NCBI GenBank assembly: GCA_934394665.1
Contig: CAKRRS010000072.1
Coordinates: 1-13,918 of the forward strand
DNA length: 13,918 bases
Direction: 5' to 3'
From: an uncultured Acetatifactor sp.
GTDB lineage: Bacteria > Bacillota > Clostridia > Lachnospirales > Lachnospiraceae
Notes under the pieces: model-generated
What the model was told of the DNA's origin: nothing
The model's database searches: none
What the model saw: the letters and a program-made list of their open reading frames with translations, nothing else
Shown here: positions 1-5,510 of the stretch, piece by piece
Layout: every line of letters starts with the position of its first letter
Position numbering within the stretch: position 1 is the stretch's first letter
Program-made: the position numbers and the translations under genes

Positions 1-55
1 TTCAAATATATTTAATGTACGGCAGCGACTATTACTTGGAAGTTTTAGAACCACA

Positions 56-123
56 GAACTCCCGGAAGGCATTCTGTCCGTTCCGGGAGTTCGTCTCTTT
101 GCTTGATTTTAATTAACTCTCAA
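56..123 (-). repeat. Hairpin-forming interspersed repeat, copy 1
   Basis: Positions 56-67 and 81-92 are perfect 12-bp inverted arms (GAACTCCCGGAA / TTCCGGGAGTTC) around a 13-nt loop. Read on the minus strand, 104-61 matches 13857-13900 at 40 of 44 positions. The match continues to 123 / 13844 through a flank (12 of 14 matching) and one 6-nt length difference. No T-tract directly follows the hairpin on either strand, so it is not a textbook intrinsic terminator. It lies between the left window edge and the promoter at 162-190. It is probably one member of a dispersed intergenic repeat family (inference from two copies). Confidence 0.75.
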
Positions 124-161
124 GTTACTTCGACAACTTTTCTCAATAACCATTTCCCCTA

Positions 162-190
162 TTGACAAATCACACAATCCTTACTATAGT
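162..190 (+). promoter_or_regulatory. Sigma-A-type promoter of the TrmB-like regulator gene
   Basis: A consensus -35 TTGACA (162-167) and a -10 TATAGT (185-190) are separated by exactly 17 nt. Transcription would begin near 196-198, giving a leader of about 25 nt before the start codon at 222, too short for a lysine riboswitch. An imperfect inverted repeat (187-194 / 202-210, TAGTGTTC against GAACTACTA, one bulged base) overlaps the -10 and the expected start and could be an operator. Confidence 0.75.
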
Positions 191-221
191 GTTCCTGTAA
201 AGAACTACTAAAGGAGTCGCA

Positions 222-980
222 ATGGAAGAAGCAGCAATCATAGAACAACTTACCCTGTTCGGCCTGAGCAGGCAGGAAGCAACGATTTATCTGTGTCTTT
301 TGAAAAATGAGGAATTGACCGGATATGAGGTGGCGAAGCTGACGGGAATCTCCAGATCCAACGTGTACAATGGCCTGGCTTCTCTGGTGGAGCACGGTGC
401 GGCTTATGTGATGGAAGGTGCAGCTTCTAAGTACCTGGCGGTAGCTCTTCCGGAATTTTGCGAGAACCGGATCCGTTATCTGATGACCGTAAAGGAACGC
501 CTGGAGGCGGATGGTCCTAAGAAGACATTACCCAGAGAAGGCTACATCACGATTGAAGGTTACGGGCATATCTGTGACAAGATCCGTCACATGATCCTGG
601 GAGCAGAGAAAAGAATTTATTTTTCCGCATCTGGAGATTTTCTGGAGAAATGGGCAGAGGAAATCAGAGCACTGGTGAAAGCAGGGAAAAAAGTAGTTCT
701 GATCTCAGAGGACAATAAGGAATTATTTTCCGGGGAAGAACAATTGCAAAATGGCATAACGGAATACCGGGTGCCGGAGCATTTCAGAGAACCGGAGGAG
801 GAAGAACAGCAGACAGATCAGATCCGCTTAATTATTGATTCCGAATATATCCTTACCGGTGCGGTGACTGGGAAAAGCAGTGATGCCTGCCTCTACAGCG
901 GCCAGAAAAATTTCGTCAGGGTATTCAAGGATGCGATGCGCAATGAGATTGCACTGATTAAAATCGCACAGAACGAATAA
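222..980 (+). CDS. TrmB-family transcriptional regulator
   Basis: A 252-residue DNA-binding regulator. Residues about 5-75 form a TrmB-type winged helix: the start (LTLFGLSRQEATIYLCLL) is the typical opening helix of the family and the recognition helix is near 43-60 (ISRSNVYNGLASLVEHG). Residues about 105-250 resemble the phospholipase-D-like sensor region found C-terminal in many TrmB proteins (EKRIYFSASG near 129-138, GKKVVLISED near 155-164). An acidic, glutamine-rich stretch (187-200) looks like a loop. The start is supported by AAGGAG at 211-216, 5 nt before ATG. Archaeal TrmB proteins bind sugars; the ligand here is unknown. The gene lies 75 nt upstream of ddh on the same strand, so it may be co-transcribed with, and control, the ddh-lysA genes (inference). 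The family call is firm; target and effector are not known. Confidence 0.85.
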   Translation: MEEAAIIEQLTLFGLSRQEATIYLCLLKNEELTGYEVAKLTGISRSNVYNGLASLVEHGAAYVMEGAASKYLAVALPEFCENRIRYLMTVKERLEADGPKKTLPREGYITIEGYGHICDKIRHMILGAEKRIYFSASGDFLEKWAEEIRALVKAGKKVVLISEDNKELFSGEEQLQNGITEYRVPEHFREPEEEEQQTDQIRLIIDSEYILTGAVTGKSSDACLYSGQKNFVRVFKDAMRNEIALIKIAQNE

Positions 981-987
981 TGCTAAA

Positions 988-1021
988 AACGCATTCCTAA
1001 GTGGAAGAATGGGCATGCGTT
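988..1021 (+). other. Intercistronic inverted repeat between regulator and ddh
   Basis: AACGCAT (988-994) is perfectly repeated in inverse as ATGCGTT (1015-1021). A shorter nested pair, TTCC / GGAA, lies on the left side of the 20-nt interval. There is no T-tract, so it is not an intrinsic terminator. It could be a protein-binding site in front of ddh or an mRNA processing or stability element. The element fills most of the 75-nt gap between the two genes. Confidence 0.4.
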
Positions 1022-1055
1022 CAAATAAATTACAGAAACAGAAAGGAATAGTAAA

Positions 1056-2039
1056 ATGAGTATCAGAGTCGCAATTTTAGGTTATGGTAATTTAGGAAGA
1101 GGAATGGAGTGTGCAGTAAAGCAGAACGACGATATGGAGCTGGTGGCAGTATTCACCAGAAGAGATCCTGCCACTGTGAAGACGTTGACCGGTGTAACGG
1201 TATATCATGCAGATCAGCTGATCCCTATGCAGGATAAGATCGATGTCCTGGTATTATGCGGAGGCTCTGCAACCGATCTGCCCAAACAGACTGCAGAGTA
1301 TGCAAAGTATTTTAACGTGGTAGACAGCTTTGATACCCATGCAAAGATTCCCGAGCATTTTGCACAGGTAGATGCCGCAGCAAAGGAAGGCGGCAAAGTG
1401 GCTATGATCTCCGTAGGCTGGGATCCCGGTATGTTCTCCCTGAACAGACTGTATGCCAATGCGATCCTTCGTGACGGCAGTGACTATACCTTCTGGGGCA
1501 AAGGCGTCAGCCAGGGACATTCCGATGCCATCCGCCGTATCCCCGGAGTAAAAGATGCCAAGCAGTATACCATTCCTGTAGAAGCTGCACTGGAAGCTGT
1601 CAGAAACTGTGAGAATCCTGTTCTGACCACCAGACAAAAGCATACCAGAGAATGCTTCGTAGTTGCGGAAGAAGGTGCTGACAAAGCAAAGATCGAAGAG
1701 CAGATTAAGACCATGCCCAACTATTTTGCAGATTACGATACTACTGTACATTTCATCACAGAGGAAGAACTGCAGAGAGACCATGCAGGCATTCCTCACG
1801 GCGGATTTGTACTTCGTACCGGCAAGACCGGTTTAAACGGCGAGCACAATCATGTGATCGAGTATAGCTTAAAACTGGATTCCAATCCGGAGTTTACCTC
1901 CTGTGTTCTGACTGCTTATGCCAGAGCGGCTTATCGCATGAATCAGGAAGGTCAGAAGGGCTGTAAGACTGTATTTGATGTAGCACCCGCTTATCTGAGC
2001 ACCCTGACACCCGAGGAAATGAGAAAAACATTGCTGTAA
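1056..2039 (+). CDS. ddh: meso-diaminopimelate D-dehydrogenase
   Basis: A 327-residue NADP-dependent enzyme (EC 1.4.1.16) that reductively aminates tetrahydrodipicolinate to meso-DAP in one step, bypassing the succinyl/acetyl branches of lysine synthesis. It acts in the cytoplasm. The N-terminal Rossmann motif is GYGNLG (residues 9-14). The family signature GWDPGMFSLNR is at 121-131, and a substrate-binding HGGFVLRTG stretch occurs in the C-terminal half. Length matches the family (about 320-330). An AAAGGA ribosome site (1042-1047) precedes the ATG by 8 nt. The gene is followed 27 nt later by lysA, which consumes its product. meso-DAP is also the peptidoglycan cross-linking residue, so the enzyme serves both lysine and wall synthesis. 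Confidence 0.96.
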   Translation: MSIRVAILGYGNLGRGMECAVKQNDDMELVAVFTRRDPATVKTLTGVTVYHADQLIPMQDKIDVLVLCGGSATDLPKQTAEYAKYFNVVDSFDTHAKIPEHFAQVDAAAKEGGKVAMISVGWDPGMFSLNRLYANAILRDGSDYTFWGKGVSQGHSDAIRRIPGVKDAKQYTIPVEAALEAVRNCENPVLTTRQKHTRECFVVAEEGADKAKIEEQIKTMPNYFADYDTTVHFITEEELQRDHAGIPHGGFVLRTGKTGLNGEHNHVIEYSLKLDSNPEFTSCVLTAYARAAYRMNQEGQKGCKTVFDVAPAYLSTLTPEEMRKTLL

Positions 2040-2066
2040 GAAATAGATAATTCAGAGGAGACATTT

Positions 2067-3344
2067 ATGGAAAAAAAGGCATTTGTTACCAAAGAAATAA
2101 TCGAAAAGATCACAGAAAAATATCCCACCCCGTTTCACATCTATGATGAAAAGGGAATCCGTGAGAATGCAAAAGCACTGAAGGAGGCATTTGCATGGAA
2201 TAAAGGCTACAAGGAATTTTTCGCAGTAAAGGCAACCCCCAATCCTTTTCTGATCAATATTTTAAGAGAATATGGCTGCGGCTGCGACTGCTCCTCTCTG
2301 ACAGAGCTGATGCTCAGTCATGCCATGGGAGTGAAGGGGGAGGATATTATGTTCTCCTCCAATGATACCCCGGCGCATGAGTTCGAGTATGCGGCAAAGA
2401 TCGGTGCGACCATCAATCTGGATGATATTACCCATATTGATTTTCTGGAGAAGACGATCGGGTATCTGCCAAAGACCTTGAGCTGCCGTTATAATCCCGG
2501 CGGATATTTTTCCATCAGCAACAATATCATGGATAACCCCGGCGACGCAAAATACGGTTTCACCACAGAGCAGATGTTTGAGGGATATAAGATCCTGAAA
2601 GCAAAGGGCGTGGAGAAATTCGGTATTCATGCGTTCCTGGCAAGCAATACGGTAACAAATGATTATTATCCGACTTTGGCGCGTGAACTGTTTGAACTGG
2701 CAGTGAAGCTGAAGGAAGAAACCGGTGCACATATCACGTTTATCAACCTGTCCGGCGGTATCGGCATCCCTTATCGTCCCGATCAGGAGCCCAATGATAT
2801 CAAGGCAATCGGCGAAGGCGTGCGCAAAGTATATGAAGAAGTACTGGTACCGGCAGGCATGGGAGATGTGGCTATTTACACAGAACTTGGCCGTTACATG
2901 ATGGCTCCTTACGGTCATCTGGTAACACAGGTCATCCATGAGAAACATACCCATAAGGAATACATCGGTGTGGATGCCTGTGCAGTCAATCTGATGCGTC
3001 CCGCGATGTACGGCGCTTATCATCATATTACGGTGCTTGGCAAAGAGAACGAGCCCTGCGACCACAAATATGATGTGACAGGATCTCTGTGCGAGAATAA
3101 TGATAAATTTGCCATTGACCGCATGTTGCCGAAGATCGATATCGGAGATTATATTGCAATCCATGATACCGGTGCGCACGGTTTTGCCATGGGCTACAAT
3201 TATAACGGTAAGTTAAAATCTGCAGAACTTCTGCTTAAAGAGGACGGCAGCGTGGAGATGATCCGCCGCGCCGAGACTCCGAGAGACTATTTTGCGACAT
3301 TTGACTGCTTCGATATTTATAACAAAATTGATTTTGATGCATAA
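2067..3344 (+). CDS. lysA: Diaminopimelate decarboxylase (variant subgroup)
   Basis: A 425-residue fold-III PLP enzyme (EC 4.1.1.20) converting meso-DAP to L-lysine. The PLP lysine is K55 in FFAVKATPNP. The alanine-racemase-like barrel is followed by a C-terminal beta domain with the active-site Cys-Glu (C342-E343, in LCENND). Several motifs depart from the textbook LysA forms: HAFLASN (188-194) where HxHIGS is usual, LSGGIGIPY (228-236) where GGGLG is usual, ELGR (273-276) for EPGR, and GAHGF (369-373) where a PLP-contacting GAY is common. From memory, related gut anaerobes share these forms, so this looks like a coherent subgroup rather than decay. The ATG follows a GAGGAG site near 2054-2059. 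Placement directly after ddh supports DAP as substrate. A related amino-acid decarboxylase activity cannot be excluded from sequence alone. Confidence 0.9.
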   Translation: MEKKAFVTKEIIEKITEKYPTPFHIYDEKGIRENAKALKEAFAWNKGYKEFFAVKATPNPFLINILREYGCGCDCSSLTELMLSHAMGVKGEDIMFSSNDTPAHEFEYAAKIGATINLDDITHIDFLEKTIGYLPKTLSCRYNPGGYFSISNNIMDNPGDAKYGFTTEQMFEGYKILKAKGVEKFGIHAFLASNTVTNDYYPTLARELFELAVKLKEETGAHITFINLSGGIGIPYRPDQEPNDIKAIGEGVRKVYEEVLVPAGMGDVAIYTELGRYMMAPYGHLVTQVIHEKHTHKEYIGVDACAVNLMRPAMYGAYHHITVLGKENEPCDHKYDVTGSLCENNDKFAIDRMLPKIDIGDYIAIHDTGAHGFAMGYNYNGKLKSAELLLKEDGSVEMIRRAETPRDYFATFDCFDIYNKIDFDA

Positions 3345-3374
3345 TGTGATGAGTGAAAATAAATTTTTCAGCTG

Positions 3375-3409
3375 TGGGTTTATGTCTGCTTCGGGCAGGC
3401 GTAAACCCA
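3375..3409 (+). other. Strong intercistronic stem-loop between lysA and the S66 peptidase gene
   Basis: The arms TGGGTTTA (3375-3382) and TAAACCCA (3402-3409) pair perfectly. The stem continues through T-G, G-C, T-G and CTGC/GCAG pairs to a TTCGG loop, about 15 bp in all. No T-run follows on the plus strand and none precedes it for the minus strand, so it does not fit an intrinsic terminator. It may stabilise the lysA mRNA 3' end, mark an RNase processing site, or weakly attenuate the downstream gene. Confidence 0.65.
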
Positions 3410-3447
3410 TTATGCGTCAAAAGTGAACGTAGAAATGAGGATTTTTT

Positions 3448-4491
3448 ATGAAGTATCCGAAAAAATTACAGCAGGGAGGAACCATCGGATTCGTAGCTCC
3501 TTCCTTTGGCTGTCAGATAGAACCTTATTACAGTGCATTCGGCAATGCACAGAAGAAATTCCGGGAAATGGGATACCGGCTGCAGTTGGGACCGAACTGT
3601 TATGTGGGAGAGGGCATCGGTATCAGTAACACCCCGGAAAAATGCGGACAGGAACTGACGGAATATTATTGCAGTGCAGGTAATGACTGTCTGATCTCCT
3701 GCGGTGGCGGCGAACTGATGTGTGAGACTATGAGCCACGTGGATTTTGAGCGCCTGAAAGCTGCAGAACCGAAGTGGTACATGGGATATTCCGACAATAC
3801 GAACATGACGTATCTACTTGCAACCATTTGTGACACGGCATCTGTTTACGGACCTTGTGCGGCGGCTTTCGGCATGGAACCATGGCATGCATCCCTGAAG
3901 GATGCTTTTGGTATCCTGACAGGTGAGACTGCGCAGGTGCAGGGGTACGACAAATGGGAAAAGGAATCTCTGAAAAATGAGGAGAATCCTCTGGTGCCTT
4001 ACAACACGACAGAACCGCGTGTGCTGAAAAACTATGTGGGGAATCAGCCGGCAGCACCTAACCGGGAGATTCGCTTTTCCGGAAGATTATTGGGCGGATG
4101 CATGGACTGCCTGGTAAATCTATTGGGAACACGTTTTGATAAAACGGCGGATTTTCTGGAAAAATATAAAGAAGACGGGATCATCTGGTTTCTGGAATCC
4201 TGCGATCTGAATGTCTTTGCCATTCGCAGGGCCATGTGGCAGATGGAAGAAGCAGGGTGGTTTCGTTATGTGAAGGGTTTCCTGATCGGAAGACCGTTAT
4301 GCTTCGGACAGGAGATGATGGGATTAGACCAGTACGGGGCAATTCTTGCCGTGGCGGGAGAGAAGAAGGTTCCCGTGATCATGGATACGGATCTGGGACA
4401 TCTGGCACCGATGATGCCGATCGTCACCGGAAGCCTGGCAGAAGTGCAGGTGTTGGATAATGATATTACCGTTAATTATCGTTTTGAATGA
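3448..4491 (+). CDS. S66-family LD-carboxypeptidase (LdcA/MccF-like)
   Basis: A 347-residue serine peptidase of family S66. Known members either remove the terminal D-Ala from tetrapeptides released during murein recycling (LdcA) or cleave microcin C-like aminoacyl-nucleotides (MccF). The catalytic triad is visible: nucleophile S115 in GYSDNT, E250 in WFLES, and H318 in DTDLGH. The oxyanion-loop region contains CGGGEL (85-90). No signal peptide is seen, so it is cytoplasmic, as expected for recycling. The start is set by a GAGG site (3437-3440) 7 nt before ATG. The neighbouring DAP genes favour a role with DAP-containing wall peptides, but the MccF-type resistance function cannot be ruled out. 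A 103-nt gap with a strong hairpin separates it from lysA, and an intrinsic terminator follows directly. Confidence 0.88.
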   Translation: MKYPKKLQQGGTIGFVAPSFGCQIEPYYSAFGNAQKKFREMGYRLQLGPNCYVGEGIGISNTPEKCGQELTEYYCSAGNDCLISCGGGELMCETMSHVDFERLKAAEPKWYMGYSDNTNMTYLLATICDTASVYGPCAAAFGMEPWHASLKDAFGILTGETAQVQGYDKWEKESLKNEENPLVPYNTTEPRVLKNYVGNQPAAPNREIRFSGRLLGGCMDCLVNLLGTRFDKTADFLEKYKEDGIIWFLESCDLNVFAIRRAMWQMEEAGWFRYVKGFLIGRPLCFGQEMMGLDQYGAILAVAGEKKVPVIMDTDLGHLAPMMPIVTGSLAEVQVLDNDITVNYRFE

Positions 4492-4507
4492 AAAATTGCC
4501 CCCACTG

Positions 4508-4539
4508 AAAAAGGCTCACCCCGAAGGGAGAGCCTTTTT
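4508..4539. terminator. Bidirectional intrinsic terminator
   Basis: AAAAAGGCTC (4508-4517) pairs perfectly with GAGCCTTTTT (4530-4539). The 12-nt interior contains CCC/GGG around a CGAA loop. The T-run serves the plus-strand S66 peptidase gene. The A-run reads as a T-run on the minus strand, where it would stop transcription of the convergent micro-ORF ending at 4569. Confidence 0.92.
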
Positions 4540-4568
4540 GCACAGGTGCATTTTGCATCACCTATCTA

Positions 4569-4640
4569 TTAGCAGCCGAAATTAAAGTAGCCGCAGAATG
4601 CATTCAACCACTGGGAACAGTTAATGAATTTGAAACACAT
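4569..4640 (-). CDS. Putative 23-residue cysteine-rich microprotein
   Basis: A short ORF of 23 codons plus TAA, on the minus strand from ATG at 4640. The product has cysteines at 2, 8, 16 and 23 (the last residue) and is rich in aromatics (five Phe, one Trp, one Tyr), with motifs such as NCSQW and FCGYFNFGC. No signal peptide or recognised domain is visible. The case for translation is the ribosome site: AAAAGGAGG (4657-4649 on the minus strand), 8 nt before the ATG, as good as any in the window. The bidirectional terminator at 4508-4539 closes its transcript. I found no convincing promoter; read-through from the tRNA-Leu unit upstream, or a weak promoter near 4765-4800, is possible. Function unknown: metal binding, a disulfide-bonded peptide, membrane action or a modified-peptide precursor are all open. 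Confidence 0.55.
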   Translation of the reverse strand: MCFKFINCSQWLNAFCGYFNFGC

Positions 4641-4886
4641 ACTTTCTTCCTCCTTTTCCTGTCTCGCCGGTACAGCGGTCTCTTCATAGAATCCAATCCA
4701 TAGAACCGCGTACCCTGTTGTCGGTTACGTCTGTGTTAGCTAAGCACAAATGCATTGTAACAATTTCGTAACATTTAATCCATAGGAGATGATTGGCAAA
4801 AAAATAGAAAAATGAGGGAATAGGGAAAAGTGAAATCGGAAAAAGAAACAGAAGGAACATGAGATAATAAGAGATAGGGGAGAGGC

Positions 4887-4923
4887 AAAAAAAGAAAGCG
4901 CAGGACCAACTGATTCTGCGCTT
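4887..4923 (-). terminator. Intrinsic terminator of the tRNA-Leu gene
   Basis: On the minus strand, AAGCGCAG (4923-4916) pairs with CTGCGCTT (4903-4896) around a 12-nt loop, followed by a T-rich run (TCTTTTTTT, 4895-4887). It begins 3 nt after the mature tRNA 3' end. Confidence 0.9.
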
Positions 4924-4925
4924 AC

Positions 4926-5008
4926 TGCCGGCAATGGGACTTGAACCCATACGGTGTTGCCACCAACAGATTTTGAGTCTGCCTCGTCTGCCATTCCGAC
5001 ACGCCGGC
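4926..5008 (-). tRNA. tRNA-Leu (anticodon CAA)
   Basis: An 83-nt class II tRNA read on the minus strand. The acceptor stem is GCCGGCG (5008-5002) with TGCCGGC near the 3' end (one G-U pair), followed by discriminator A at 4926. The anticodon loop is CTCAAAA between GCAGA and TCTGT, giving anticodon CAA, which decodes UUG. The long variable arm (TTGGTGGCAACACCG) and the T arm GGGTTCAAGTCCC are intact. CCA is not encoded; the genomic sequence continues GTAAGC, so CCA would be added after transcription. No integrase or attachment repeat is seen next to it. Confidence 0.95.
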
Positions 5009-5033
5009 AAAGCAAACACTCACAACGGATTTC

Positions 5034-5062
5034 ATTCTATCATAGTTTGAATTTTTTGACAA
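5034..5062 (-). promoter_or_regulatory. Sigma-A-type promoter of tRNA-Leu
   Basis: On the minus strand, -35 TTGTCA (5062-5057) and -10 TAGAAT (5039-5034) are separated by 17 nt. The expected start lies about 20 nt before the mature tRNA 5' end at 5008. Confidence 0.8.
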
Positions 5063-5118
5063 GACTTTTTTTATAGAATCTGACTACTATTTTTCTAGTC
5101 TTTTTCCACAAGATGTTG

Positions 5119-5124
5119 TATAGT
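5119..5124 (+). promoter_or_regulatory. Candidate -10 element for the zf-HC2/polA operon
   Basis: TATAGT at 5119-5124 would start transcription near 5131, giving a leader of about 50 nt before the ATG at 5182. No good -35 stands at the correct distance (5095-5102 is T-rich and poor), so this is tentative. If right, it excludes the upstream in-frame ATG at 5113, which would lie inside the promoter. Confidence 0.35.
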
Positions 5125-5181
5125 AGATATGTATGGGTATCAAAAACAGCCTATCGTGATTGCACAAAACGGGGTGGAAGC

Positions 5182-5502
5182 ATGAATTGCAAAGAATTTG
5201 AAAAAAATATTCCTGATTTCATTGCCGGAAAACTGGATTTTCTGTCACTGCAGGAATTCGGGGAGCATATGCGGGAATGTTCCGGATGTAAGGAAGAACT
5301 GGTGATTCAGTTCCTGGTGACAGAAGGTATGCAGAGACTGGAAGACGGTGACGCTTTCGACCTGCAAAGGGAACTGGAAATACGGCTTGCGGAGGCAAAA
5401 CGCAAGGTGAGATTCCACATGGCTTTTTTGAAAGTCGGTGCAGTACTGGAAGTCATTGCTGTGATTTTTCTCATGGGATTTTTAGGCTGGATCATTGCAT
5501 AG
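5182..5502 (+). CDS. Small membrane-anchored zinc-finger (zf-HC2-like) protein
   Basis: A 106-residue protein counted from the ATG at 5182. The frame extends to an ATG at 5113, but that codon lacks a ribosome site and overlaps a likely -10, while 5182 is preceded by GGGGTGG (5171-5177). Residues 1-40 match the zf-HC2 pattern of anti-sigma-type proteins: a cysteine near the start (C3), then H29-x3-C33-x2-C36 (EHMRECSGC). Residues about 50-82 are charged and probably helical. A single hydrophobic segment at about 84-105 ends the protein, so it should be anchored with the zinc finger in the cytoplasm. No sigma-factor gene is adjacent, which is unusual for an anti-sigma factor. The gene is 8 nt upstream of polA, whose ribosome site overlaps this stop codon, so the two are likely coupled. 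Partner unknown. Confidence 0.75.
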   Translation: MNCKEFEKNIPDFIAGKLDFLSLQEFGEHMRECSGCKEELVIQFLVTEGMQRLEDGDAFDLQRELEIRLAEAKRKVRFHMAFLKVGAVLEVIAVIFLMGFLGWIIA

Positions 5503-5510
5503 GAGAGAGT

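Noticed and set aside
15..116. Plus-strand 33-codon frame running through repeat copy 1, open to the window edge
   Set aside because: There is no ribosome site. A corresponding frame exists in copy 2 only because the DNA is about 91% identical; other frames are conserved equally well, so there is no sign of coding selection. Whether it is the tail of an upstream gene cannot be decided from this window.
1..221. Lysine riboswitch (L-box) upstream of the DAP genes
   Set aside because: The leader from the promoter at 162-190 is only about 25 nt, and the gaps before ddh and lysA are 75 and 27 nt, too short for the aptamer of about 170 nt.
2262..3179. Long minus-strand open frame (305 codons) opposite lysA
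   Set aside because: It is antisense to a gene with strong family motifs, has no recognisable domain and arises from codon bias. The same applies to minus-strand frames opposite polA (7149-7808) and the FtsA-like gene (8903-9595).
4926..5008. tRNA-Leu as an integration site for a mobile element
   Set aside because: No integrase, no repeat of the tRNA 3' end elsewhere in the window, and housekeeping genes on both sides.
4684..5019. Minus-strand frames of 111 and 91 codons over the tRNA-Leu gene
   Set aside because: They read straight through the tRNA and its terminator, lack ribosome sites, and their translation is low-complexity Phe/Ser/Leu from the pyrimidine-rich strand.
5082..5105. GACTA...TAGTC followed by T-run as a terminator
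   Set aside because: The stem has only five base pairs with a 9-nt AT-rich loop, and no gene upstream on that strand needs terminating.
5113..5181. N-terminal extension of the zinc-finger protein from ATG 5113
   Set aside because: It would put the start codon at a likely -10 element with no ribosome site. The zinc-finger domain begins naturally at 5182, which has a GGGGTGG site.
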